Assembly: GCF_013280595.1 (NCBI RefSeq) | Contig: NZ_JAAATY010000015.1 | Location: 1-64,000, forward strand | Direction of reading: 5' to 3' | Length of the DNA: 64,000 nt | DNA from: Kibdelosporangium persicum | Lineage (GTDB): Bacteria; Actinomycetota; Actinomycetes; Mycobacteriales; Pseudonocardiaceae | Part shown: positions 7,795 through 15,630 of the stretch, in pieces | Position numbering within the stretch: position 1 is the stretch's first letter | Layout: each line of letters begins with the position of its first letter | Translations under genes and position numbers: made by a program | Notes under the pieces: generated by a model | Told to the model about the DNA's origin: nothing | What the model saw: only the letters and a program-made list of their open reading frames with translations | Database searches by the model: none

Positions 7795-10545
7795 GTGGCC
7801 GCACGCCCTTCGCGTACGCCGGCTGAGGCTTTCCAGGCGGCCAAGCGCCGTTCCGCAAGCCCCGAGCTGGCCGAATTCACCTCCGTGCTCTCCTTCGAGC
7901 TCGATCCCTTCCAGGTCCAGGCGTGCGAGGCGCTCGAAGCCGGGCATGGTGTGCTCGTCTGTGCCCCGACCGGCGCCGGGAAGACCGTGGTCGGCGAGTT
8001 CGCCGTGCACCTCGCCCTGGCCGAGGGCCGGAAGTGCTTCTACACGACGCCGATCAAGGCGTTGTCGAACCAGAAGTACGCCGACCTGGTGGCGCGCTAC
8101 GGCGCGGGCAAGGTCGGTCTGCTGACCGGGGACACCTCGGTCAACGGCGACGCGCCGATCGTCGTGATGACCACCGAGGTCCTGCGCAACATGCTGTACG
8201 CGGGGTCGAACGCGCTCAAACGCCTGCAGTACGTCGTCATGGACGAGGTGCACTACCTGGCCGACCGGTTCCGCGGCGCGGTGTGGGAGGAGGTCATCCT
8301 GCACCTGCCGGACCACGTCCGCCTGGTCAGCCTGTCCGCGACGGTCAGCAACGCCGAGGAGTTCGGCGAGTGGCTGGTCGAGGTGCGCGGCGACACCACG
8401 GTCGTGGTCGACGAACACCGGCCCGTCCCGCTCTGGCAGCACATGATGGTCGGCCCGCGGATGATGGACCTGTTCGAGGGTGAGGACCCGCGGGGCGAGC
8501 CGCGGATCAACTCGCAACTGGTCCGCCGGATCGACGACACCACGCGGATGCACGCGTGGCAGTCGGCCGGCCGGGGCAAGCGGCGGCCGCCGGTGAACCG
8601 GACCCGGTTCAAGCCGCCGTCGCGGATCGACATGATCCAGCGGCTCGACGTGGCCGGGCTGCTGCCCGCGATCGTCTTCGTCTTCAGCCGCGCGGGCTGT
8701 GACGCGGCCGTTGTGCAGTGCGCGCGTTCCGGGGTGCGGCTCAACACCGACGCCGAGGTCACCGAGATCCGCCGGATCGTCAACGCCAGGACCCGTGACC
8801 TGCCCGAAGGCGACCTCGGGGTGCTGGGCTACTGGGAGTGGCGGGAGGCGCTGGAGCGTGGTTTCGCCAGTCACCACGCCGGCCTGCTGCCCGCGTTCAA
8901 GGAGACCGTGGAGGAGCTGTTCGTCCGCGGCCTGGTCAAGGTCGTGTTCGCCACCGAGACGCTGGCACTGGGCATCAACATGCCAGCGCGCACGGTCGTG
9001 CTCGAACGGCTGGTGAAGTACAACGGCGAGGCCCACGTCGACCTGACGGCGGGGGAGTACACCCAGCTCACCGGCCGTGCCGGGCGTCGCGGCATCGACA
9101 TCGAGGGACACGCCGTCGTGCTCTGGCAGCCGGGGGTGGACCCCAAGCAGGTCGCCGGGCTGGCGTCGACCCGGACGTACCCGCTCAAATCGTCGTTCAA
9201 GCCCGGCTACAACATGGCGGTCAACCTCGTCGCCCGGCTCGGTTCGGAGGCCGCACGCGGCCTGCTGGAGCAGTCTTTCGCCCAGTTCCAGGCGGACCGC
9301 TCGGTGGTCGGCGTCTCCCGCCGGATCGACCGCAACCGCGAGGCGCTCGAAGGCTACGCCGAGTCGATGACGTGCCATCTCGGCGACTTCACCGAGTACG
9401 CCGAGCTGCGGCGCAAGCTCACCGACCGGGAGAAGTCCCTGGCCAGGCAGAACTCGTCGGCCCGCCGGGCGGAGGCGGCCGCGTCGCTGGAACGGCTGCG
9501 CAAGGGCGACGTGATCGCCGTGCCCAGCGGGCGCCGGTCCGGGCTGGCGATCGTCATCGACCCGGGGCTGGACCCGATGGGCGAACCACGCCCGCTGGTG
9601 ATCACCGAGGACCGGTGGGCCGGGCGGCTGTCGGTCTCGGACTTCCCGCACCCGGTCGAGTCGCTGGGGCGGGTGCGGCTGCCCAAACAGGTCGACATCC
9701 GGTCGCCGCGGTCCCGCCGGGACCTCGCGTCCACCTTGCGCAGCACGGGAATCACCGCTCCCACACGTGGCAAGCGCCGGGCCGGACCGGACGACGACGC
9801 GGAACTGGCCGCGCTGCGCCGGGCGTTGCGCGCACACCCGTGCCACGGTTGCCAGGACAGGGAAAGCCATGCGCGCTGGGCTGAGCGTTACTACCGGCTG
9901 AAGGCCGAAACCCAGCAGCTGGAACAGAAAGTCGCGGCCACGACGCACTCGCTCGCGCGCAACTTCGACCGGATCCGCAAGCTGCTCACCGAACGGGACT
10001 ACCTGGCGGGCAACGGCACGGAAGAAGTCACCGCGCACGGCCGCCGGCTGGCCAGGCTGTACGGCGAGTCGGACCTGCTGGCCGCGGAGTGCCTGCGGCA
10101 CGGCGTCTGGGAAGGGCTCAGCCCGGCCGAGCTCGCCGCGGTCGTGTCGGCGCTGGTCTTCGAGGCGCGCCGGGACTCGCCGTTCGAGGCCCGCGTGCCG
10201 CAGGGTGCGGTGACCGAGGCGCTGGCGCAGACCGCGCAGCTGTGGGCGGGGCTGAACGAGGACGAGCGACGGCACAAGCTGGAGCGCACCCGGCAGCCGG
10301 ACGCGGGCTTCGCGTGGCCGGTGTACCGCTGGGCACGGGGCGAGTCGCTGGAGCGGGTGCTCACCGCGGCCGAGTCGGCGGGCGCCGAGCTGACCGCGGG
10401 CGACTTCGTCCGGTGGTGCCGTCAGGTGATCGACTTGCTCGACCAGGTCAAGGACGTGGTCGGCGGCGACTCCGACATCGGCGCGACCGCGGCACAGGCC
10501 GTGTCGGACATCCGACGCGGCGTGGTCGCCGCGGGGACCACGTGA
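7795..10545 (+). CDS. helY: Ski2-like DEVH-box RNA helicase (HelY type)
   Basis: About 916 residues. Superfamily 2 motifs in order: Walker A APTGAGKT (about 57-64), TTPIKALSNQK, DEVH within MDEVHYLADRFRG, SLSAT, and motif VI QLTGRAGRRGID. The C-terminal 170 residues form a DSHCT-type domain as in Mtr4/Ski2 and mycobacterial HelY. Expected to unwind RNA in the cytoplasm. GTG 7795 gives a VAARPSR N-terminus; an in-frame GTG at 7771 is possible. TACTGT at 7783-7788 fits a -10 box just 6 bases before GTG 7795, so the mRNA may be leaderless. Confidence 0.9.
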   Translation: MAARPSRTPAEAFQAAKRRSASPELAEFTSVLSFELDPFQVQACEALEAGHGVLVCAPTGAGKTVVGEFAVHLALAEGRKCFYTTPIKALSNQKYADLVARYGAGKVGLLTGDTSVNGDAPIVVMTTEVLRNMLYAGSNALKRLQYVVMDEVHYLADRFRGAVWEEVILHLPDHVRLVSLSATVSNAEEFGEWLVEVRGDTTVVVDEHRPVPLWQHMMVGPRMMDLFEGEDPRGEPRINSQLVRRIDDTTRMHAWQSAGRGKRRPPVNRTRFKPPSRIDMIQRLDVAGLLPAIVFVFSRAGCDAAVVQCARSGVRLNTDAEVTEIRRIVNARTRDLPEGDLGVLGYWEWREALERGFASHHAGLLPAFKETVEELFVRGLVKVVFATETLALGINMPARTVVLERLVKYNGEAHVDLTAGEYTQLTGRAGRRGIDIEGHAVVLWQPGVDPKQVAGLASTRTYPLKSSFKPGYNMAVNLVARLGSEAARGLLEQSFAQFQADRSVVGVSRRIDRNREALEGYAESMTCHLGDFTEYAELRRKLTDREKSLARQNSSARRAEAAASLERLRKGDVIAVPSGRRSGLAIVIDPGLDPMGEPRPLVITEDRWAGRLSVSDFPHPVESLGRVRLPKQVDIRSPRSRRDLASTLRSTGITAPTRGKRRAGPDDDAELAALRRALRAHPCHGCQDRESHARWAERYYRLKAETQQLEQKVAATTHSLARNFDRIRKLLTERDYLAGNGTEEVTAHGRRLARLYGESDLLAAECLRHGVWEGLSPAELAAVVSALVFEARRDSPFEARVPQGAVTEALAQTAQLWAGLNEDERRHKLERTRQPDAGFAWPVYRWARGESLERVLTAAESAGAELTAGDFVRWCRQVIDLLDQVKDVVGGDSDIGATAAQAVSDIRRGVVAAGTT

Positions 10546-10654
10546 CGTGTGTTCGGCCACGGCTCGGACAAGGTTGCCGGGTCGAGTGGGGAAATCACCA
10601 CGACCTGTGGTTGGATCGCGCGGAATGGCTGCATAAGGACACCGGAGGCAAAGC

Positions 10655-11341
10655 ATGAGCAGCCCGTACGGGCCCGGCGGGAACGATCCGCAGCAGTGGG
10701 GGCAGCAACCTCAGCAACCCTACGGCCCGCCGTCGGGCGGCTTCCCGGCCCAACAGCCAGGGGGCTACCCCCAGCAGCCGGGACAGCAGCCGCAGTACGG
10801 CGGTTATCCCCAGCAGCAACCGACGGCGCCGTATGGCCAGCCGCAGGAGCAGTCGCCCTACGGTCAGCCACAGGACCCCAACACGCCTGGCAGCGGCGGT
10901 TTCCCGGCGCAACAGTCGCCATACGGCCAGCAGCAACAGCAGTACCCGGGTTATGGCCAGCAACAGCAGCAGCCCTACGGCGGCGGCTACCAGCAGTACC
11001 CGGGTCAGGAGCCGCCGAAGAAGAAGTCCGGCGCGATGCTGTGGGTGATCGTGGGCGTGGTGGTGCTCGCGGTCGCGGCGGTCGGTGTGCTCGGGTTCGT
11101 GACCCCAGGGTTCTTCAACAAGAAGGTCCTGGACAACAAGGCGGTCCAGGACGGGGTCGTGAAGATCCTCAAGGAGCGCTACCAGGAGAACGCCACGGAC
11201 GTGTCGTGCCCGGCCGACCAGGAGGTCAAGGCCGGTCACTCGTTCGAGTGCACCCTGAAGGTCGACGGTGAGTCCCGCAAGGTGACCATCACGGTGAAGT
11301 CCGAGGACAAGGCCGAGTACGAGGTCAGTCAGTCCAAGTAG
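10655..11341 (+). CDS. Q/P/G-rich membrane-anchored DUF4333 protein
   Basis: A 228-residue protein in three parts. Residues 1-122 are a low-complexity Gln/Pro/Gly/Tyr-rich cytoplasmic region with repeated PYGQP, GGYPQQ and QQQQ words. Next comes KKKSG and one membrane span (MLWVIVGVVVLAVAAVGVLG, about 127-146). The extracellular domain of about 75 residues has two cysteines (VSCPAD and SFECTLK), consistent with DUF4333. ATG 10655 follows GGAGG. The function of DUF4333 is unknown. The long Q-tract region may condense or bind partners, which is inference only. Confidence 0.88.
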   Translation: MSSPYGPGGNDPQQWGQQPQQPYGPPSGGFPAQQPGGYPQQPGQQPQYGGYPQQQPTAPYGQPQEQSPYGQPQDPNTPGSGGFPAQQSPYGQQQQQYPGYGQQQQQPYGGGYQQYPGQEPPKKKSGAMLWVIVGVVVLAVAAVGVLGFVTPGFFNKKVLDNKAVQDGVVKILKERYQENATDVSCPADQEVKAGHSFECTLKVDGESRKVTITVKSEDKAEYEVSQSK

Positions 11342-11386
11342 AAATTCGGTCGATCGGCGAAGTCGGCCATGACACGATCCGCGGTC

Positions 11387-12607
11387 ATGGCCGACTTCGC
11401 TGTCCGGGTCCTGACGCAGGATTCCGAGCTCCGCGCGGCGCATTCGTTGCTGCGCGTGGCACTGCACTCCCCGCCGATGACGGATTCGGACTGGGCGGCC
11501 ACCAAGCCGACCTACAAGCCGGACCGCTTCTTCGGCGCGATCACCACCGACGGTGTCACGGTCGGCTCCGCGTACGTCTACGACTCCGAGGTGGCCGTGC
11601 CGGGCGGCAAAACCGTGCCGATGTCCGGGCTGACGCGTGTGGGCGTGCGAGCCGACCACCGCAGGCGCGGGGTGCTGACGGAGCTGATGCGCTTCCAGTT
11701 CGCCGACGCCAGGGCCAACGGCCAGATACTGTCCACTTTGAACGCGACCGAGACGGGCATCTACGGCCGGTTCGGCTACGGCATCGGCACCCGCGCCAGG
11801 GAGATGCACCTGATCAAGCCCCGGCTCCGGTCCGGCGTGCCGCAGTCGGGTCGTGTGCGGATGCTGAGCTCGGCCGAGGCGCTGGCGCTGACCGCCGCGT
11901 TGTACGAGCGGATCGGCTTGTACCGCACGGGAATGATGACCCGGGGACGTGACTGGTGGGCGGTCCACTTCGACCGTTCGATGCGGGAGGACGAGCCTTA
12001 TCTCGTCGCCGTTCACTCAGGACCGGACGGCGGCGACGACGCGTACGTGATCTACAAGGCGAGCTCCAACGAGGACCATGTGAGCACTGAATACGGTGCC
12101 ACGCTTCACGTTTACGACCTGCACGGCACGACTTTGGCTGCCCGTAACCAACTGTGGCGGTTCCTGATCGAAATGGACCTGGTCAACGAGATCCACGCGC
12201 ACGATCGCCCGGTGGACGAACCCGTCGAGCTGTTGCTGGAGAACCCGCGCGCCTGCATCACCCGCAACATCGGCGACGACGCGTGGGTGCGTCTGGTGGA
12301 CGTTCCGGCCGCTCTGGGCGCGCGGACGTACACGGACGCGGAACCCGTTGCCATCGCGGTGAACGACGCCTTCCTGCCGGAGAATTCCGGGACATACCTG
12401 GTTTCGGGTGACGGTGTCGTGCGCACGTCGGCGCCTGCCGACCTGACGCTCGGCGTGGACACGCTGGGAATGCTGTACTTCGGCGCGTGGACGCCGTCCG
12501 CGTTGGCGGCCGCCGGTCGCGTGCGGGTCAGCGACCCCGTGGCGCTCACCAGGGCCGACCGGTTGTTCCAGACCGATTCGATCCCTTGGTGCGGAACCGG
12601 TTTCTGA
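11387..12607 (+). CDS. Eis-like GNAT N-acetyltransferase
   Basis: About 406 residues with the architecture of the Eis/YokD group: an N-terminal GNAT fold, a second GNAT-like region and a C-terminal sterol-carrier-like domain. The acetyl-CoA loop is visible as VGVRADHRRRGVLTELMRFQF (about residues 85-105), preceded by MSGLTRVGV. The family acetylates amines such as aminoglycosides or lysines; the substrate here is unknown. ATG 11387 is preferred over the in-frame ATG at 11369, which adds only six residues. No operon partner. Confidence 0.88.
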   Translation: MADFAVRVLTQDSELRAAHSLLRVALHSPPMTDSDWAATKPTYKPDRFFGAITTDGVTVGSAYVYDSEVAVPGGKTVPMSGLTRVGVRADHRRRGVLTELMRFQFADARANGQILSTLNATETGIYGRFGYGIGTRAREMHLIKPRLRSGVPQSGRVRMLSSAEALALTAALYERIGLYRTGMMTRGRDWWAVHFDRSMREDEPYLVAVHSGPDGGDDAYVIYKASSNEDHVSTEYGATLHVYDLHGTTLAARNQLWRFLIEMDLVNEIHAHDRPVDEPVELLLENPRACITRNIGDDAWVRLVDVPAALGARTYTDAEPVAIAVNDAFLPENSGTYLVSGDGVVRTSAPADLTLGVDTLGMLYFGAWTPSALAAAGRVRVSDPVALTRADRLFQTDSIPWCGTGF

Positions 12608-12714
12608 CGTCGCCGCGTGAGACTGGTGCGATCGAGTCAATCCGCGGTCCGGTTGGTCTCGACTTGGCCTGACACCGCTAGTCTCACTCCCGACGGCTGT
12701 CCACGAGCACGGGG

Positions 12715-13533
12715 GTGAGCTTCGGCGTGACCGACGCGATGACCGATTGGGTACCGACCGGCGTTGACGAGGAAGTGCCCAGCGCGGCACGCGTCTACGA
12801 CTACCTGCTCGGCGGCGGGCACAACTTCAGTGCCGACCGCGCGCTCGCCGAGAACCTGCTGAAAGTGCTGCCCGCCCGGGACATGGCGAGGCTGAACCGG
12901 CAGTACCTCGACCGTGCCGTGCGCTTCCTCGTCGGCGAGGGCGTCACGCAGTTCCTCGACCTGGGCTCGGGGATTCCCACGGTCGGCAACGTGCACGAAG
13001 TGGCGCAGAAGCTCAACCCGGCCGCCCGCGTGGTGTACGTCGACAACGAGTCAGTGGCCGTGGCGCACAGCGAGTTGATGTTGCGTGACAACCCGAACGC
13101 CGCCGCGATCGAGGCGGACATGCGTGACCCGGAGGGCATCCTCGGGCACGAGCGGGTCCGCGGACTGCTCGACTTCTCGCGGCCGGTGGCCCTGCTGATG
13201 GTCGGTGTCGTGCAGTTCATCCCGGACACCGACGACCCGTGGGGGATCGCCGAGACGTTCCGGGCCGCTCTCGTGCCCGGCAGTCACTTCGCCCTGTCCG
13301 CGTTCACCTGGGACAACGCTCCCGAGGGCATGCGCGCGGCGATCGAGGTGTTCAAGAACAGCCGTGACCCGATCTTCCCCCGCGGCCGCGAGGAGATCCT
13401 CCGGATGTTCGGCGACTTCACCCTGGTCGAGCCCGGCCTGGTCTACACCCCGGAATGGCGGCCCGATCGGGCCAGCGCCCTGGCCGACGCGTCCCGCTCC
13501 AACCTGTACGCGGGGGTCGCCCGCAAGAACTGA
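12715..13533 (+). CDS. SAM-dependent methyltransferase (DUF574 type)
   Basis: 272 residues matching the actinomycete S-adenosyl-methionine methyltransferase family of the PF04672 type. Visible motifs are RVYDYLLGGGHNFSADRALA (residues about 23-42), the SAM loop FLDLGSGIPTVGNVHEVAQ (about 80-98) and the acidic strand VVYVDNE. The acceptor is not known for most members. GTG 12715 is the longest plausible start; an in-frame ATG at 12739 is an alternative. It stands alone between an acetyltransferase and a sigma-factor gene. Confidence 0.9.
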   Translation: MSFGVTDAMTDWVPTGVDEEVPSAARVYDYLLGGGHNFSADRALAENLLKVLPARDMARLNRQYLDRAVRFLVGEGVTQFLDLGSGIPTVGNVHEVAQKLNPAARVVYVDNESVAVAHSELMLRDNPNAAAIEADMRDPEGILGHERVRGLLDFSRPVALLMVGVVQFIPDTDDPWGIAETFRAALVPGSHFALSAFTWDNAPEGMRAAIEVFKNSRDPIFPRGREEILRMFGDFTLVEPGLVYTPEWRPDRASALADASRSNLYAGVARKN

Positions 13534-13688
13534 CACGTTTGGACCGTTCTGCTGGTTCGTTGCTTCTTGACATCGTGACCGCACTAGGCTCCATTGGAGT
13601 CAGTGCGCATGGAGTCGGGGCGCATTCACGGCTGCCGGTGGGTGTTCCGGCAGGAGCTGGCGACGACAGTGGCCAGGTGAGGGGCGTA

Positions 13689-14294
13689 GTGGTGACCAGC
13701 GTTCGAACCACAGACGAAGACCCTCCATGGGAGGGCTTGCACGGCGCTGAGCGATACGCGGCATGTATGCGTGCGGCGCGGGCGGGCAACAGAGTCGCGC
13801 GCGCGACGCTGGTCAAGGACCTCACCCCGCTGGTCTGGCACGTCGCGCGAGGCCACGGCCTCGACCGTGCGCTGGCCGAGGACGTCGTGCAGACCGTCTG
13901 GCTCGCCCTGTTCAGTCACATCGATTCGGTGGCCGAGCCGAAGGCGCTGGCCGGCTGGCTGATCACGACCACCCGCCGGGAGGCTCAGCGGGTCCGTGGC
14001 AAGGCCACTGACCTGCCGTTGACCGACGAGATGGCCGAGCAGCTGCCGAGCACCCAGCCGCAGCCGGAGGACGAGGCGCTGCGGGCCGACCGGGACACCC
14101 GGTTGTGGCGTGCGTTCCGGGAACTGCCGGACAAGTGCCAGGAGCTGCTCCGACTGACCGTGCTGTCCGGCCGCAGCGAATATCGCCTGGTCGCCGAGGC
14201 CATGCAGATGAAGCGTGGCAGCATCGGCCCGACCAGGGGCCGGTGCCTGGACACGCTGAGGCAGCTCTTGGACTCCGAAGGGGGCGGGGACTGA
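13689..14294 (+). CDS. ECF-type RNA polymerase sigma factor
   Basis: About 201 residues with sigma-70 region 2 (AARAGNRVARATLVKDLT, then HGLDRALAEDVVQTVWLAL and KALAGWLITTTRREAQR) and region 4 (RAFRELPDKCQELLRLTVLSG, then YRLVAEAMQMKRGSIGPTRG). It would direct polymerase to specific promoters. Start GTG 13689 or 13692. Further upstream, a TTGACA hexamer (13567-13572) and an imperfect dyad around CTCCATTGGAG (13589-13599) may be regulatory. The stop overlaps the next ATG. Sigma genes of this type often sit with a small beta-sandwich protein and a CHAT protease; no CHAT gene is present here. Confidence 0.85.
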   Translation: MVTSVRTTDEDPPWEGLHGAERYAACMRAARAGNRVARATLVKDLTPLVWHVARGHGLDRALAEDVVQTVWLALFSHIDSVAEPKALAGWLITTTRREAQRVRGKATDLPLTDEMAEQLPSTQPQPEDEALRADRDTRLWRAFRELPDKCQELLRLTVLSGRSEYRLVAEAMQMKRGSIGPTRGRCLDTLRQLLDSEGGGD

Positions 14295-14725
14295 TGGACG
14301 ACAAAAGGGTGCTCACCGAGCTCGACAGACTGATCGACGAGTTCGACCCGCCGCCCCCGGGCCTGGTGGAACGCGTGCAGTTCGCCGTCGAACTGGAGGA
14401 CCTCGACGTCGAAGTGGCCCGCTGGGAACGCGCGGACGCGCTGACCGGCGTCCGCGGCGACCAGGGCACGATCACGTTCACCGTCGGCGACCTGATGGTG
14501 ATGATCAACCTGACCCGGATCGGCGAATGCCACCAGATCGACGGCTGGCTCGTCCCTCCGGGCCAGCACGCGGTCGAGGTCCGCGTCGCCGGCCACGGCT
14601 CCCACGACACGACGGCCGACGAGGACGGCCGGTTCGTCGTGGACAACGTGCCGAGGGGGACGACACAGCTCGTCGTCCAGTTCGACGGCACTCGGACCGT
14701 CGTGACACCAACGGTTCTGCTTTAG
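14294..14725 (+). CDS. Small sigma-factor partner, carboxypeptidase-regulatory-like
   Basis: 143 residues. The N-terminal 60 residues are acidic and helical (LDRLIDEFDPPPPGLVERVQ). Next is a strand-rich part with a C-terminal regulatory-like beta domain (PPGQHAVEV, then DGRFVVDNVPRGTTQLVVQFDG). ATG 14294 overlaps the sigma-factor stop by one base, so the two are coupled. It is similar in outline to proteins found with actinobacterial sigma factors in CHAT-containing clusters, where a role in signal sensing or effector control is suspected but unproven. Its TAG stop coincides with the left edge of a MITE-like element. Confidence 0.75.
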   Translation: MDDKRVLTELDRLIDEFDPPPPGLVERVQFAVELEDLDVEVARWERADALTGVRGDQGTITFTVGDLMVMINLTRIGECHQIDGWLVPPGQHAVEVRVAGHGSHDTTADEDGRFVVDNVPRGTTQLVVQFDGTRTVVTPTVLL

Positions 14726-14886
14726 GTCGTGTTTCGAATGTCCCGGTCGATGAGAGTCGGGATCGGGGCGGTTCCTGGCGTCGCCGCGGGATCGCCGCGA
14801 ATACTGGTTGTCTTTGGGCGGTCCCGCGGTGGCGTCAGGGGCCGCATCCGGCCCGGCTATCGCGATCGGGCATTTGAAACACGGCC
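14725..14886. mobile_element. 162-bp MITE-like element with 16-bp terminal inverted repeats
   Basis: The left end GGTCGTGTTTCGAATG (14725-14740) and the right end CATTTGAAACACGGCC (14871-14886) are inverted repeats matching at 14 of 16 positions, with weaker similarity continuing inward. Each end is flanked by TA (14723-14724 and 14887-14888), consistent with a TA target duplication as made by IS630/Tc1-mariner transposases. No transposase or convincing ORF lies inside, so it is a non-autonomous element. The left flank TA plus the first G of the element form the stop codon of the upstream gene. Confidence 0.75.
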
Positions 14887-14917
14887 TAGTCGTCAGCGGG
14901 GAAATGCTGACGAAGGG

Positions 14918-15298
14918 TCAGTGAGCGGGCACCGAAACGCAGACCATCGTGGTGTCCTCCAACGCCTCGACCATCCCCGGCGCCTGCTCCGGGACGTGCA
15001 CGAAGTCTCCCGCGCGCACCGTGACGGCCTCGCTCGCCGCGCCCACCCGAAGGGCGCCGCTGAGAACCACCCAGAGTTCCGCATAGGGCGCCGGCAGGTC
15101 GGCCCGCGCTCCCTTGCGGAAGAACGACGTATAAGCGCTCATCGCCTCGCTCTCGTGCTTGCCGAGAGCGGGCGCGATGACGATCCCGTCGCCGAAGCGG
15201 ATGGCATCGGGGCCGATCGTCGAGGTGAACTTCCTGGCATGTGACGGCGGGACGGCCATGTGGGCACCTCTCCGTGCCGGGATGACGGATGTGATCAC
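14918..15298 (-). CDS. Cupin-domain protein
   Basis: 126 residues forming a single small cupin barrel. The second cupin motif is visible as VRAGDFVHVPEQAPGMVEAL, and the first is degenerate (PYAELWVVLSGALRVG) with no HxH pair, so metal binding is doubtful. The GTG at 15298 overlaps the stop of the upstream gene (GTGA), arguing for translational coupling; an internal ATG at 15259 would give 113 residues. Function unknown; family members range from isomerases to ligand sensors. Confidence 0.8.
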   Translation of the reverse strand: MITSVIPARRGAHMAVPPSHARKFTSTIGPDAIRFGDGIVIAPALGKHESEAMSAYTSFFRKGARADLPAPYAELWVVLSGALRVGAASEAVTVRAGDFVHVPEQAPGMVEALEDTTMVCVSVPAH

Positions 15299-15567
15299 GA
15301 GTCGTACTCGGCCGCGGCCACAGCGTGCACGGGAGGCGCCACGAGCGCGAGCTTCCGTGCGATCGCCGGGATCTCAGGATCGGCGAGAAACCCGGCGTAG
15401 TCCTCCGCGTCCCAGTCGAAGACCGCCCACACCCGCTGGTGATCGTCGGGATCAAGGAACACCCGAGCGCCCCGGCAGCCGTGCTCCCGGCGCTTGACCT
15501 TCCCCTTGGTCGCGAAGACCGCCAAGAACTGGTCAAGGTCGGTGACCTTGACGACGGTGACAATCAC
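15295..15567 (-). CDS. Small dimeric alpha/beta-barrel-type protein
   Basis: 90 residues, beginning MIVTVVKVTDLDQFLAVFAT and ending in an alpha/beta pattern that resembles the ABM/EthD ferredoxin-like fold of small dimeric proteins (RVFLDPDDHQRVWAVFDWD is the central strand pair). GTG 15567 has AGAGGG just upstream. It is cotranscribed and 4-bp overlapped with the cupin gene, so the two products probably work on the same small molecule. No catalytic residues can be assigned. Confidence 0.75.
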   Translation of the reverse strand: MIVTVVKVTDLDQFLAVFATKGKVKRREHGCRGARVFLDPDDHQRVWAVFDWDAEDYAGFLADPEIPAIARKLALVAPPVHAVAAAEYDS

Positions 15568-15630
15568 GCCCTCTGCCCCCTTCCCGGTACGGACAGCATC
15601 AAGCTTTCAGCCTGGCACCTCAAGTCGACT

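Noticed and set aside
7579-10656. A 1025-codon open frame on the minus strand opposite the helicase gene
   Set aside because: It is antisense to the clear Ski2-like helicase, has an Arg/Asp/His-rich composition typical of GC-rich shadow frames and shows no domain.
10655-11020. Repeated PYGQP/QQQ DNA words as a possible CRISPR or tandem repeat array
   Set aside because: They are explained by the low-complexity Gln/Pro/Gly coding region of the DUF4333 protein; repeat units are irregular.
14729-15244. A plus-strand open frame of 171 codons after the sigma-partner gene
   Set aside because: It starts inside the MITE-like element and runs antisense through the cupin gene; no motif or ribosome site supports it.
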